This document shows positions 7,545 to 16,446 of a stretch of 50,611 bases of DNA, piece by piece. Origin of the DNA: Saprospiraceae bacterium (GTDB lineage Bacteria > Bacteroidota > Bacteroidia > Chitinophagales > Saprospiraceae). A program made the translations under genes and the position numbers. Location of the stretch: positions 157,884 to 208,494 of the forward strand of contig JALHQW010000004.1 in NCBI GenBank assembly GCA_022841745.1, in the 5' to 3' direction. The notes below the pieces were generated by a model that worked only from the letters and a program-made list of their open reading frames with translations, was not told where the DNA came from and made no database searches. Within the stretch, counting starts at the first letter, position 1; every line of letters starts with the position of its first letter.

Positions 7545-8723
7545 ATGCAAGAAGTTTTCATCGTTTCCGCCGTGCGCACGCCATTGGGCAGCTTTGGCGG
7601 GGTGCTTTCCACTGTTTCCGCCACGCAATTGGGTGCTGCCGCAATAAAAGGCGCGCTCGCCGCCGCTGGCATCACCGCCGACCAAGTCGAAGAAGTGCTG
7701 ATGGGCAATGTCGTGTCCGCCAACCTCGGTCAGGCACCTGCCCGGCAGGCTGCCCGTGCCGCTGGCATCCCCGACAACGTGCCCTGTACCACCGTGAACA
7801 AGGTCTGCGCCTCCGGCATGAAGTCCATCATGTTTGGCGCTCAAAGCATCATGCTTGGCCACAACGACATCGTGGTGGCGGGTGGCATGGAGAACATGTC
7901 GGCAGCGCCGTTTTATGTACCAAACGCCCGCTGGGGCTACAAATACGGCGATGGTTCCTTCATTGACGGCCTCGCAAAGGACGGCCTCGCCGACGCTTAC
8001 GAGCAATGCGCCATGGGCATCTTCGCCGACCGCACCGCCGAAAAATACGGCATCAGCCGGGAGGCTCAGGACGCCTTCGCCATTGACAGCTACAAGCGGG
8101 CCGCCGCTGCGACCGATGGTGGGTTCTTCAAGGCGGAAATCGTGCCCGTGGCCATCCCGCAGAAGAAGGGCGACCCCGTGTTCATCGGCGAGGACGAGGA
8201 GTACAAAAAAGTCATGTTCGACAAGATACCCGGCCTGCGCCCCGCCTTCACACCCAATGGTACGGTGACCGCCGCCAATGCCTCTACCATCAACGACGGC
8301 GCCTCGGCACTGGTGCTGGTGAGCGGTAAAAAACTGAAGGAACTCGGCCTGAAACCCCTCGCCCGCATCGCCTCCTTCGCCGATGCCGAACAGGAGCCAG
8401 TTTGGTTCACCACCTCGCCCACCGTGGCCGCCCCACTCGCACTCAAGCGGGCAGGTTTGACCAAGAACGATATTGATTTTTACGAAGTAAACGAAGCGTT
8501 CAGCGTGGTGGCGTTGGCCTTTGAGAACCTAATGGAAATCAACCACGACCAGACCAATGTGTTCGGTGGTGCGGTGTCGCTCGGCCACCCATTGGGGGCA
8601 TCGGGTGCCCGCATCGTCACGACGCTGAACAACGTGCTGCAACAGCGGAATGGTCGCTATGGGCTCGCTGCTATTTGCAATGGCGGGGGTGGGGCCTCGG
8701 CGTTGATTTTGGAGCGGGTGTAA
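7545..8723 (+). CDS. Acetyl-CoA C-acetyltransferase (thiolase)
   Basis: This 392-residue thiolase interconverts two acetyl-CoA and acetoacetyl-CoA, or cleaves 3-ketoacyl-CoA in beta-oxidation. The nucleophilic Cys is at residue 88 in TTVNKVCASGMKS. The His is in GGAVSLGHPLGASGAR, and the second Cys in AAICNGGGGASALILERV at the C-terminus. Length and motifs match AtoB/Thl-type biosynthetic thiolases, but the sequence alone does not separate these from degradative ones. It has its own promoter and ends at a strong bidirectional terminator, so it is probably transcribed alone. Confidence 0.95.
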   Translation: MQEVFIVSAVRTPLGSFGGVLSTVSATQLGAAAIKGALAAAGITADQVEEVLMGNVVSANLGQAPARQAARAAGIPDNVPCTTVNKVCASGMKSIMFGAQSIMLGHNDIVVAGGMENMSAAPFYVPNARWGYKYGDGSFIDGLAKDGLADAYEQCAMGIFADRTAEKYGISREAQDAFAIDSYKRAAAATDGGFFKAEIVPVAIPQKKGDPVFIGEDEEYKKVMFDKIPGLRPAFTPNGTVTAANASTINDGASALVLVSGKKLKELGLKPLARIASFADAEQEPVWFTTSPTVAAPLALKRAGLTKNDIDFYEVNEAFSVVALAFENLMEINHDQTNVFGGAVSLGHPLGASGARIVTTLNNVLQQRNGRYGLAAICNGGGGASALILERV

Positions 8724-8740
8724 GCCCAGTTCCCTATAAA

Positions 8741-8785
8741 ACAAAGAGGCCCGGTTGTTCATGCAATCGGGCCTCTTTGTTTTTT
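8741..8785. terminator. Bidirectional terminator between thiolase and the permease
   Basis: ACAAAGAGGCCCG (8741-8753) and CGGGCCTCTTTGT (8768-8780) form a perfect 13-bp stem with a 14-nt loop, followed by a T run on the plus strand and preceded by an A-rich stretch. It serves the convergent genes on both sides. Confidence 0.85.
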
Positions 8786-8799
8786 ATGATCCATTGAAA

Positions 8800-10038
8800 T
8801 TACTCATACCTCAACGCCTCAATCGGGTCCAGCCTCGCCGCCTTCATCGCCGGGTAAATCCCCGACCCAAGCCCCACGAGGGTACAGACGATGATGGCCA
8901 TCACAATCCAGTTCCAGGGCATGACGAAATTGCCGCCCATGGCCATCGTGACGCCGAGGCCAGCGAGGATGCCGAGGAAGATACCTACCACGCCGCCCAT
9001 CTGGCAGATGACCACGGCCTCGGTGAGGAACTGCCAGAGCACGTTCTTGCGGGTAGCGCCGAGCGATTTTGTGATGCCGATTTCACGGGTGCGCTCCGTC
9101 ACCGATACGAGCATGATGTTCATCAGGCCAATGGCGGCACCGAGCAGCGTCATCAGGCCGATGGCCACGGCGGCGGCCCGCAGGTTGGTGGTGTTCTCCT
9201 TGATGATAGACACGAGGCTGTCGCTCTTGAATATCTCGAAATCGTTCTGCTGGCGGGCCAAGAGGTGGCGCACGCTTCGGAAGAGGCCAATGCTGTATGA
9301 TTCGGCCTGCTCCATTTGTGTGGCGTCGTTCAGGCTCACCATCACGTTATAGTTCTGGTTGGGCCTGGCGTAGTAGCGTTTGCCATCGAGGAGGGGGATG
9401 AGCACCACCCGGTCTTCGTTCTGGTTCATGGCCGAGCCTTTGGAGTTCATCACGCCCACCACTTTGAACTGCACGTTGCCTACGGCAATGACCTTGTTCA
9501 GCGCCCGTTCTGGTTTGTCGTTGAAAAGGGTCTTTACGATGTCGGAACCGATGATGGCCTTGTTGCCGCCGTTCATGATTTCATGGCTGGTGAAGATGCG
9601 GCCATAGCCTATTTCAAGTCCCTTGCCCTCGATATAGTTCTCGTCTATGGCCACTACCCGCACGGTGGGATTGCTCTTTTCCTCGCCGTGCTTGACGGTG
9701 GCGTTGCCAGTACAATCCACCGAGACGGAGACCCTTGCAGGGAAGTCGAAGCGCTCCTTGAAATCAAGCGCTTGTTTCAGGGAAATGGCCTCGCCCAGTT
9801 TTTGCCGCCTGCCACCTTCTGAGCCGCTCAGTTCCTGGCCTTTCGGGTAAATGGTGAACGAATTGGCCCCCAAGCCACTGAAATTGTCGTTGAGGGAAAA
9901 GACCATGTTGTCAATGGCGGTGAGGATGCCGACCAATGCCATGATGCCAAAGGCAATGATCATGAGGGTTAGCACCGTCCGGAGTAGGTTGCTGCGCACC
10001 GAGCGCAGGGCTATGAGTATGATTTCGCTGTATTGCAT
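8800..10038 (-). CDS. ABC transporter permease, MacB/FtsX type
   Basis: This 412-residue inner-membrane protein has one N-terminal membrane segment (residues about 20-42), a large periplasmic domain of the MacB core type ([19 protein letters not shown] onward) and three C-terminal segments forming the FtsX domain ([20 protein letters not shown], then [18 protein letters not shown], then [20 protein letters not shown]). It ends with the typical [17 protein letters not shown]. Such permeases work with an ATPase and often a membrane-fusion protein to export lipoproteins, peptides or drugs. No ATPase gene is next to it here. The substrate is unknown. Confidence 0.9.
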   Translation of the reverse strand: MQYSEIILIALRSVRSNLLRTVLTLMIIAFGIMALVGILTAIDNMVFSLNDNFSGLGANSFTIYPKGQELSGSEGGRRQKLGEAISLKQALDFKERFDFPARVSVSVDCTGNATVKHGEEKSNPTVRVVAIDENYIEGKGLEIGYGRIFTSHEIMNGGNKAIIGSDIVKTLFNDKPERALNKVIAVGNVQFKVVGVMNSKGSAMNQNEDRVVLIPLLDGKRYYARPNQNYNVMVSLNDATQMEQAESYSIGLFRSVRHLLARQQNDFEIFKSDSLVSIIKENTTNLRAAAVAIGLMTLLGAAIGLMNIMLVSVTERTREIGITKSLGATRKNVLWQFLTEAVVICQMGGVVGIFLGILAGLGVTMAMGGNFVMPWNWIVMAIIVCTLVGLGSGIYPAMKAARLDPIEALRYE

Positions 10039-10571
10039 TGCTTTTGCCCCTTACTCCTAAATGGGAACCTAAAAGGAGAAGTTTGTAGAAACTTCAAAAT
10101 TTTGGAATTTTTGAGGCTTAGAATTATTGGTTTCCCAAAAAGGACTTGAGTTCAAGGGCTGAAAATACGATGCACTTTTTCTACCGCCTCATTTTCTTGG
10201 ACAAAAAAAGCATTTTTAACGGTGGACGGGCAACGATGGACGGTGGACGACTTACGGATTACGCTCCATGAGCGACTCGCTCGCATCCCGATGGGTTGCA
10301 TGGGCGGCTGATGTCCTCTGCACCTGGGACATTGGTACCTTTTAATTAAATGCAGTGAAGTGTGCCTTCTTCTTGAGCCGCCTAAGCCCGGCATGTAGTT
10401 CCTGATAATGATTGATGAAGTATCGCCGTGAACGGCTATGCAAATTTGTCCCCCAAACAGGACAAAGAGGCGCATTTTTCATTTTGAAGGATTTGTTGCC
10501 ACAAAAAACCTCACTTCCCTTCCCTACCGTCTATAGCGGCAGCAGGTATCTCACCAGCAAAAATCCCATTC
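10039..10571. other. 533-bp intergenic stretch without a convincing gene
   Basis: Between two minus-strand genes. Its left part is AT-rich. At about 10216-10248 it has short degenerate repeats of GGACGGTGGAC. A 107-codon minus-strand frame (10152-10475) reads as low-complexity, Arg/Ser/Pro-rich sequence and shows no domain, so I do not call it. No clear promoter or terminator was found. Confidence 0.5.
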
Positions 10572-11660
10572 CTAACTGACGAAATCATTACCAGCCCGCC
10601 GCTCACTCTGCTCCGCCACGCCTTCCGCTATCATTTCATTGACCTCATCTATATCGCCGTGCTCCAGTTCCTCCACAAGCTCCGACTGTGCGTCGTCGTG
10701 CTTATTGATGTAAAATTGGCAGAACAGCGGCAGGTGGTCGGAGCCGAAATCGGGCAGTACCTTCAGTTCCTGCACGAAAACATCGGTGGTATGATAGAGC
10801 TGGTCAATAGGAAAGCGAAGGAACCAGTATTTTGCATGAAAAGTGGAGATGAGTCCCCTGCCCATGCGCGGGTCAACCGTCTCGGAGGTTCGGCGAAAAA
10901 GCACGGACGACCGTGCCCAGGCCACGTTGTTGAAGTCGCCGACCACAATGGTCGTGTGGCCATTCTTCCGCATTTTTTTCGCCACAGACAGCAGTTCCCC
11001 GTCCCGTTCCTTAGAGTTGGCCTCCTCGGTGGGGCTTGGCGGTGGCGGGTGTACGGCAAAAAGGGTGAAGTGGTAGCCCTCCCTTGTCAACAGTGAAGCT
11101 TCGATGCATGGCAGGTCGTCGGCCACAAAATAATGCACCTGATGGGAAGTCATTTTCAGCTTTGAGTAAAGGTGCATCCCATAAGTGTTTTCGAGGGGTA
11201 CTTTACAGTAGTAGGGGTATTCTTTTTCCAAAGGGGCCATAGCTCTGTCCCAGTCCATATTGGACTCCATCGTTAGCACGAAGTCGGGCCGGGTGCGCCG
11301 CACGAGGTCAAGGAAGCGGTCATAGTCCCGGTTGTATTGGTAAATATTGGCAGAAAGCAGCGTGACGCTGTCGGAATGTTCCTCGCAAACTTCAACGTCG
11401 GCAGGCTTGTAAAAGGAAGTATATTTGAAGAGGATAAACCCATTGTAGGCAAGGCAGCCAAACAGCAGGGCTTGGGCAGCTACCATTTCGCCAGAGCGAT
11501 CGAACATAAGCCACCCCATTGCGAAAGCAGCCAATTGCATAAAGAAAAACTGCACCTTGCCAAAGTCAAACCCCCGGAAGAACCAATGCTGGTGCCTCAC
11601 AAAAGGTAATAAAGTGGTGGCCACCAAAAGGTTAGATATGACCAAGTATGCGAGCTTCAT
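10572..11660 (-). CDS. Membrane-anchored endonuclease/exonuclease/phosphatase-fold protein
   Basis: This 362-residue protein has about three hydrophobic segments in its first 85 residues and then an EEP domain (DNase I/sphingomyelinase fold). Motifs are VTLLSANIYQYN at the first strand, DFVLTMESN (metal-binding Glu), VVGDFNNVAW (GDFN) and the C-terminal GSDHLPL (catalytic Asp-His pair). The catalytic set looks complete. The substrate could be nucleic acid, phospholipid or a phosphoinositide-like headgroup; it cannot be told from sequence. After the domain comes an acidic tail (VEELEHGDIDEVNEM). It lies 69 bp downstream of the ECF sigma factor gene on the same strand and may be co-transcribed with it. 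Confidence 0.8.
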   Translation of the reverse strand: MKLAYLVISNLLVATTLLPFVRHQHWFFRGFDFGKVQFFFMQLAAFAMGWLMFDRSGEMVAAQALLFGCLAYNGFILFKYTSFYKPADVEVCEEHSDSVTLLSANIYQYNRDYDRFLDLVRRTRPDFVLTMESNMDWDRAMAPLEKEYPYYCKVPLENTYGMHLYSKLKMTSHQVHYFVADDLPCIEASLLTREGYHFTLFAVHPPPPSPTEEANSKERDGELLSVAKKMRKNGHTTIVVGDFNNVAWARSSVLFRRTSETVDPRMGRGLISTFHAKYWFLRFPIDQLYHTTDVFVQELKVLPDFGSDHLPLFCQFYINKHDDAQSELVEELEHGDIDEVNEMIAEGVAEQSERRAGNDFVS

Positions 11661-11729
11661 AAGGTGTAGTAATGGGCTAAACAGAAAAAATTGGAAACAG
11701 GCTTATCAGCCTTGGGAAACTCAAGGAAA

Positions 11730-12293
11730 TCAAGCGGCCAATACGAGGATATCTTTTCTAAGCAATTTTCGTAGCTCAAGAATGGCGTAGCGAACCCTCG
11801 TTTTCACGGTGCCAATTGGCATTTCTAAGGTCTCGGCGATTTCCGACTGCGAATAGCCCCGGAAATAGGCGTAGTCAATGAGCACCCGGTAGTCGGGATG
11901 CAGCGAGAAAACCAACTCCCGCAGTTCAAAATTAGAGCTTCCCTGAGATTCAACCTTCATGGCCTCCGAACTGCCAACCGTTTCAAGGGGGAACATTTGG
12001 CGGGTGCGGGAAAAGGAAGGGGATCGTAGTTTATCTATCACCGTGTTGCGGGTGATTTGTACAAGCCAAGTAAAGAGCCGCCCCTTTGCTTCGTCGTATT
12101 TTTCGGCATTGCTCCAAGCCTTAACGAAAACATCCTGCATGACTTCCTCGGCCGTCTCTTGGTGACTTATGAACTTGCAGACCATTCCATAGATTGCATC
12201 GGAATATTTATCATAAAGCATGGACATACCGCGCTTTTCCTGATTCAAAATAAGGCCGATGATATGGGCGTCTGAGTGTATAGATTGCTGCAT
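11730..12293 (-). CDS. ECF RNA polymerase sigma factor (sigma factor 1)
   Basis: This 187-residue sigma-70-family factor has region 2 (MLYDKYSDAIYGMVCKFI, then AEEVMQDVFVKAW and FTWLVQITRNTVIDKLR) and region 4 (LVFSLHPDYRVLIDYAYFRGYSQ, then EIAETLEMPIGTVKTRVR), so it directs RNA polymerase to a specialised promoter set. No anti-sigma gene is adjacent, unlike many ECF factors of this shape. It lies downstream of the YtxH/holin operon, which starts from an ECF-type promoter at 13671-13699, so read-through could give positive feedback. It is the best local candidate to recognise the GAAC-N16-CGTT promoters described here; that link is inference. Confidence 0.93.
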   Translation of the reverse strand: MQQSIHSDAHIIGLILNQEKRGMSMLYDKYSDAIYGMVCKFISHQETAEEVMQDVFVKAWSNAEKYDEAKGRLFTWLVQITRNTVIDKLRSPSFSRTRQMFPLETVGSSEAMKVESQGSSNFELRELVFSLHPDYRVLIDYAYFRGYSQSEIAETLEMPIGTVKTRVRYAILELRKLLRKDILVLAA

Positions 12294-12427
12294 AAAATTT
12301 GATTCGCCTAAATATCGCTTTGAAGTTTCTTGCTACAAAGGATATGCAATCACTTTGTTTAAAATCATGATTCCTATACATGCTTTTACTTCCAGCTGTG
12401 CCTGCAGCATTGGTTTTTGGTGGATTT

Positions 12428-12826
12428 TTACTGTTTAAATGAAGGCGGGTGTTCTTCCACCTTTTCCTCGTTCTCCCGGTCAAAGAAGGCGTTCAGCATG
12501 AGCCGCAATGTTGGAATGGTCACAAATTGTCGCCTAAAAGCGAAAATCACCAACCCAAACACACAGTAGATGCCCGATACAATGACAAATGCCAGGGAAT
12601 ATGACCCTATAGCGCTGCCCAGCCAAAAAGCGACTGCCAGCGAAAGCATGATAACCACCAGCATGGAGAAGATGCCCAATACCAGCGCCGTCACCATGGC
12701 AGAAGTGGTCTTGCTGATGCGCTCGGCGGCCTCCATGCGGATGTAGTCACCCTGCTGCTTGATGTAATGGCGGGCGTACTCGAAGGTTTCGCCAGCGGAG
12801 CTGAGTATTTCGTCTGTATTTTTCAT
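12428..12826 (-). CDS. Small membrane protein, phage-holin/YqjE-like (stress type)
   Basis: This 132-residue protein starts with a charged amphipathic region (MKNTDEILSSAGETFEYARHYI). It then has two adjacent membrane helices (VTALVLGIFSMLVVIMLSLA and SYSLAFVIVSGIYCVFGLVI) and ends in a charged tail. This is the layout of the holin-superfamily III/YqjE proteins found in bacterial stress operons with YtxH proteins. It is not a lysis gene here. ATG 12826 is used; the frame extends 23 codons upstream without support. It is third in the operon 13588 to 12428. Confidence 0.75.
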   Translation of the reverse strand: MKNTDEILSSAGETFEYARHYIKQQGDYIRMEAAERISKTTSAMVTALVLGIFSMLVVIMLSLAVAFWLGSAIGSYSLAFVIVSGIYCVFGLVIFAFRRQFVTIPTLRLMLNAFFDRENEEKVEEHPPSFKQ

Positions 12827-12902
12827 AATGGGAAGCGTTATGCCGGGGCGGAACTTGGCACCGCCCCGGCAGGTGGTTACCCCCGTTGGGGGCAATTAGT
12901 GT

Positions 12903-13232
12903 TTAACCCTGAAAGCCATTGCCGTAGTTGCGCTCGACTTTTTCGAGTTGCTTATTGGAAGCATCCACCAAATCATTCTTCACATCTTGGGCTTTGTTGG
13001 TTGCCTTTTGTGCAGAATTCTGGACGCTGGTGGCCATATTGGCAACTGAGTCCTTGGCGCGGCTGGCCACGTCGTTGAGGTAGTTAGAAGCCTTGGCAGA
13101 TTGATCCTTAATCGTTGATGTGGCCTGCTTAAGCTGCTCACGGCCTTTGTCAGAGTTGAGGTAGAAGCCTACCACGCCACCTGCGATGGCACCAAGGCCT
13201 GCCACGATGGCTGCTTTTGAACTGTTTTTCAT
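12903..13232 (-). CDS. YtxH domain-containing general stress protein
   Basis: This 109-residue protein has an N-terminal glycine-rich hydrophobic segment (AAIVAGLGAIAGGVVGFYLN) followed by SDKGREQLKQ, the YtxH signature. A long Ala/Ser/Lys/Asp helix without prolines follows, as in LEA-like proteins. YtxH proteins are membrane-tethered stress proteins of unknown mechanism. It could start three codons earlier (ATG ending at 13241). A paralogue lies at 34156-34527; both sit downstream of the same type of ECF promoter. Confidence 0.85.
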   Translation of the reverse strand: MKNSSKAAIVAGLGAIAGGVVGFYLNSDKGREQLKQATSTIKDQSAKASNYLNDVASRAKDSVANMATSVQNSAQKATNKAQDVKNDLVDASNKQLEKVERNYGNGFQG

Positions 13233-13273
13233 GATAAACATAATTTTGGTTAATGATAAAATTACAAGTGTAG

Positions 13274-13588
13274 TTACTGCCTTGCCAGCAAGACCTCCTC
13301 AAAGGTTTGCTTAGCTTCGGGTCGCAGCATTTCCCAAGCTGTTTCGCCGTGCTGGTCCATTACAGCGAGCATGTCGCCCAAGCGCTTCCGATGCAGCTTC
13401 AGCTTGTTGATGCGGTTGATGGACGAGCTGGTTGCACTGCCGTTCTGGATGCGCACCTCCTGTGAAAGCTCGGTAATCTCCGTGTCCATTTTCTGTATGA
13501 CAGACTGAAATTCGGATTTCGAATTTTGGAGCGAATCAATGGCCGAACGGGATGTTTTGGCCACTTTCAAATCTAAGTTGTTGTCCAT
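13274..13588 (-). CDS. Small coiled-coil protein of unknown function
   Basis: This 104-residue soluble protein has a predicted coiled coil (LQNSKSEFQSVIQKMDTEI onward, residues about 19-75) and an acidic C-terminus (RPEAKQTFEEVLLARQ). No family is recognised. It is first in the operon with the YtxH and holin-like genes and is transcribed from the ECF-type promoter at 13671-13699. Confidence 0.75.
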   Translation of the reverse strand: MDNNLDLKVAKTSRSAIDSLQNSKSEFQSVIQKMDTEITELSQEVRIQNGSATSSSINRINKLKLHRKRLGDMLAVMDQHGETAWEMLRPEAKQTFEEVLLARQ

Positions 13589-13670
13589 AACGTTTCTAAT
13601 TAATTGGTCTAAAAATCAATAAACACGACTATTTGCCGATAATTCAATGGCTTTTTTAAGGATTTCTGGG

Positions 13671-13699
13671 GTAAAACGGGCTTGTGCTGCCCATGTTCA
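13671..13699 (-). promoter_or_regulatory. ECF-type promoter of the YtxH/holin operon
   Basis: On the minus strand TGAACATG (13692-13699), 13 nt, then CGTTTTACCCC (CGTTTTACC is 13671-13679 on the plus strand's complement). This gives GAAC-N16-CGTT, the ECF sigma promoter layout. The operon ATG is 83 nt downstream. It faces away from a twin site at 13761-13790. Confidence 0.8.
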
Positions 13700-13760
13700 A
13701 ATGGTGCTGCTTTTTCAGGAAAATTGTTGAAGCAAAACAGCGCATGGGGCTCCCCCGCTT

Positions 13761-13790
13761 TGAACATGGCGTACCCTCTTCCGTTTTACC
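13761..13790 (+). promoter_or_regulatory. ECF-type promoter of the second universal stress protein
   Basis: TGAACATG at 13761-13768, a 13-nt spacer, CGTTTTACC at 13782-13790. The gene's ATG is at 13822. It is the divergent partner of the site at 13671-13699 and has identical spacing. Confidence 0.8.
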
Positions 13791-13821
13791 CAAGCTATAT
13801 TCAAAACCACAAACCACAGCC

Positions 13822-14673
13822 ATGAAGGATCAAATAGTCTTAAGCATAGACCCTACCAACATACCGCACAACGCCATCCACTATGCGGAGGAATTGGCTC
13901 GTGCCGGACAAAAAGAACTGCTCATCTACAGCGTGCAAGGCATGCCCGTGCTGTCCCATGCTGACGGCGGGCTTACCAGTCCCGGGCTTGAGTACGTGCC
14001 CGGGGCGGTGGACGAAATGGAACAGATGGCGCAACGACTTTATGAAGAGGTGCAGGGGCGCTATCCCTACGTTAAGCTGGAGCACGGCCCCGGCTTTCAG
14101 GCTCCGGCTACCATCCATAAAATGGAAGAAATAGAGGGCGAGCCGGGCAGCTCTTGTATGCTCATAATGCCCAAAACGCATGAGCACACCTGGTGGAACA
14201 ATGCCATCGGCACTACAGAGACCGCCGTTGCCGCCGAGGTGAAATGCCCCGTGCTATTCTTGCCGGAAGGTGTGGAATACAAGGGAATTTCGAGGATAAT
14301 GTACCTTGCCGATACACAAGCATTGGTGGATGGGCAGTACAAGGGCTTCCGTTTCCTGCGCCGCTTTGCCGATGCGCACAATGCGACGATAGTTGTGGGC
14401 TTCGTCAACACCACCACCGATGAAGCGCGGGAGAACATAAGTATAGGTGAAGCCATGGAAGCGTTCAAGCAGCGGCTGCCCTTCCAGTTCAAACATGAGT
14501 ACCATTTCTTCCAGCACCACAACGCCGAAGAGATTCTCAGTATGGCCAACCTGACCCATACCGATATAGTGGCCTTCCCCTTCCGGGAGGCAAGCTTTTT
14601 CCAACGTTTTTTTGAGAACGAGATAACCCGCAGCCTTGTGCTAAAGGCTGATATGCCCGTGCTTGTGTTCTAA
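13822..14673 (+). CDS. Universal stress protein, two-domain
   Basis: This 283-residue protein has two Usp-like halves. The first begins IVLSIDPTNIPHNAIHYAEELA and ends EVKCPVLFLPEGVEY; the second begins ISRIMYLADTQ and ends LKADMPVLVF. It has the same size and layout as the protein at 177-1028, but the nucleotide loop of the first half is less clear (MLIMPKTHEHTWWNNAIGT). The start ATG 13822 lies 32 nt after an ECF-type promoter, which excludes the longer frame from 13684 because that would begin upstream of the promoter. It is probably a member of the proposed ECF stress regulon. Confidence 0.88.
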   Translation: MKDQIVLSIDPTNIPHNAIHYAEELARAGQKELLIYSVQGMPVLSHADGGLTSPGLEYVPGAVDEMEQMAQRLYEEVQGRYPYVKLEHGPGFQAPATIHKMEEIEGEPGSSCMLIMPKTHEHTWWNNAIGTTETAVAAEVKCPVLFLPEGVEYKGISRIMYLADTQALVDGQYKGFRFLRRFADAHNATIVVGFVNTTTDEARENISIGEAMEAFKQRLPFQFKHEYHFFQHHNAEEILSMANLTHTDIVAFPFREASFFQRFFENEITRSLVLKADMPVLVF

Positions 14674-14699
14674 TTTTTTTCATAAAAATCAACCCCATT

Positions 14700-14729
14700 T
14701 GAACACCGGGGCGGCTGCTCCGTTTTACC
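14700..14729 (+). promoter_or_regulatory. ECF-type promoter of the secreted protein at 14848
   Basis: TGAACACC at 14700-14707, a 13-nt spacer, CGTTTTACC at 14721-14729. The leader to the ATG at 14848 is about 110 nt. Confidence 0.75.
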
Positions 14730-14847
14730 TCAAAACAAGTGAAAAGCAGGAATCCAACAACCTTAAAATTTACTGATTGGCAATGTATTATACTATTGGC
14801 AAGAGGATATAGTTCCTCCTATTTTAATCAAAAAAAAATGTACGACC

Positions 14848-15387
14848 ATGAAGCCACTTATTAATTTAGCCATCCTATTCGTGATGCCATTGGCCATTGG
14901 TTTTTCGTCCTACGACAATGCCCCGGCCACAGCTGCCGCCAGTTCTGATGGCAGGTACTGCAACGCCCGCTACGACTTCTGCGTGAACTTCCCAAAAGAA
15001 CTTTTCACCAAGAAAATTACATCCGACAACGATGACGGTATCCGCCTCACCTCCGATGATGGCAAGGTGTGCGTGGAAGCTTCGGGCGCCCACAATGTAG
15101 GCAACTGGTCTATCACCGACCTTTACGATTTTACTTTCCAGGATATCACTGCTGAATATCCTGACGAGGTGCAGTACCTTGACTATGAAATCGGTAATAG
15201 CCACTACGAGGCTACTTTCAAGTACGCCAACGAACTGCACTACTATAAGACCGTGCTTCAAGACAACAACCACTACGTCACCTTGATGATAGCCGTTCCG
15301 CAAGGCAATCCGAAGCTGCTCAACTCCTTGAAAAAACAGGTAAACTTACAGGTTCAGGGTACGCACCAGTACACATCCGTCAATTAA
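14848..15387 (+). CDS. Secreted protein of unknown function
   Basis: This 179-residue protein has a signal peptide (MKPLINLAILFVMPLAIGFSS, cleavage near residues 20-30). The mature domain begins DGRYCNARYDFCVNFPKELF, with two Cys that could form a disulfide. It contains alternating beta strands and ends in a short polar tail. The pattern resembles small periplasmic PsbP/DUF-type domains, but I cannot name one. It lies downstream of an ECF-type promoter, which suggests an envelope-stress role. Confidence 0.75.
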   Translation: MKPLINLAILFVMPLAIGFSSYDNAPATAAASSDGRYCNARYDFCVNFPKELFTKKITSDNDDGIRLTSDDGKVCVEASGAHNVGNWSITDLYDFTFQDITAEYPDEVQYLDYEIGNSHYEATFKYANELHYYKTVLQDNNHYVTLMIAVPQGNPKLLNSLKKQVNLQVQGTHQYTSVN

Positions 15388-15495
15388 GCAATTCTTTCAA
15401 AATCAACACATGTCCAGTGGCTGGGTGCAGGCGAATACGGCAAGCACCCTTGGCCATGCAGTGTTATAAATCACCATTAATTAAATCAAAATTTT

Positions 15496-16089
15496 ATGAA
15501 AAACTTATTTTTTGCAATCCTGCTTCTTGCTTCAGCAAATTTGCTGAACGCACAGCAGACACTATCCTTTGGCCCCGTTATCGGTGCCAATTTCGCCACT
15601 ATTTCCGACGTAGATGGTTCAGAGTTCAACACCGGCTTCATGGGAGGTGCGCAGTTAACCTACAGCGATGTGAACAACTGGGGCATTGGCGGTGCTATCC
15701 TCTATTCCCGGGAGGGCGTGGATGTACAGGTCGGTAACGTGGAAGGTGCCACCAACCTGACTTACGTGCGCATTCCCGTAAAGGGCTACTGGTTCTTCCG
15801 CACCAACGAGGACAGGTTCAGGCCCAAGCTCTTCGTAGGCCCTTCGATAGGCATCTTAGTTGATTCCGACGCCAAGTTCAACAACGTGGAAGTTGACATC
15901 AAAGATACCTACAACACCCTTGACCTTGGACTGACGGCTGGCCTTGGCTTCAATGCGCGCATTTCTGAGAGCGGAACTTGGTTCAACTTTGATGCTGGCT
16001 ATACCCATGGACTGCTCGACGTGGCCGACAATACCGACAGCAAGAACCGCAACCTTAGCGTTACGGCTGGTATTTTATTCGGATTCTGA
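15496..16089 (+). CDS. Outer-membrane beta-barrel protein (PorT-like)
   Basis: This 197-residue protein has a signal peptide (MKNLFFAILLLASANLLNAQ) and then alternating amphipathic strands with aromatic girdles: LSFGPVIGANFATIS, LTYVRIPVKGYWFF, KLFVGPSIGILVD and a final LSVTAGILFGF ending in Phe. This matches small 8-stranded barrels of the PorT/OmpW-like class in Bacteroidota. It probably sits in the outer membrane. It lies 108 bp after the preceding secreted-protein gene and may share its promoter. Confidence 0.85.
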   Translation: MKNLFFAILLLASANLLNAQQTLSFGPVIGANFATISDVDGSEFNTGFMGGAQLTYSDVNNWGIGGAILYSREGVDVQVGNVEGATNLTYVRIPVKGYWFFRTNEDRFRPKLFVGPSIGILVDSDAKFNNVEVDIKDTYNTLDLGLTAGLGFNARISESGTWFNFDAGYTHGLLDVADNTDSKNRNLSVTAGILFGF

Positions 16090-16098
16090 AATACAATA

Positions 16099-16159
16099 TA
16101 AAAACCTGGGCTGGAGGGGGATGCTCCGCTGGAGCGTTTCTTCCATGCCCTGGTTTTTG
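16099..16159 (+). terminator. Probable terminator after the barrel gene
   Basis: AACC-T-GGGC near 16100-16108 pairs with GCCC-T-GGTT near 16148-16156, followed by TTTTTGG. An inner hairpin, GCTCC/GGAGC, lies in the loop. Confidence 0.45.
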
Positions 16160-16230
16160 GAAAACAAAAGTCGAACTGACGGGCAATGCTCAACCTTCGA
16201 TTTATCTCGTAAACTAATCACTTTAAATCC

Positions 16231-16446
16231 ATGAAACTCATGCCCAATTCAAAAAAGCAATTTGGCAAAAGAAAGCAGCCAAACCTGTTCGATCCAGAAT
16301 TGGCCATCGAATCCAGGACTTTCAATCAGGCGGACTACGGTGCACTATCGAATTTGATGAGCGCCGAAGTCAATTTCTACTACTCCAACGGCTTGGACCA
16401 ATTTGATATACAAAGGGACAGGCCGAATTTTGGACTAAGTCACTGA
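16231..16446 (+). CDS. Small hypothetical protein
   Basis: This 71-residue basic-then-acidic protein (MKLMPNSKKQFGKRKQP, ending DRPNFGLSH) has no membrane segment or motif I recognise. The reading frame is full length after an AT-rich leader, and it lies between two expressed-looking stress genes on the same strand. It may be a real small gene; evidence is limited. Confidence 0.45.
   Translation: MKLMPNSKKQFGKRKQPNLFDPELAIESRTFNQADYGALSNLMSAEVNFYYSNGLDQFDIQRDRPNFGLSH

Noticed and set aside
10152-10475. A 107-codon minus-strand frame in the 10.0-10.6 kb gap
   Set aside because: It has low-complexity composition and no start context, domain or promoter.
12428-12826. Phage lysis holin as evidence of a prophage
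   Set aside because: No other phage genes are present; the protein fits the YqjE/stress-operon holin-like class next to a YtxH gene.
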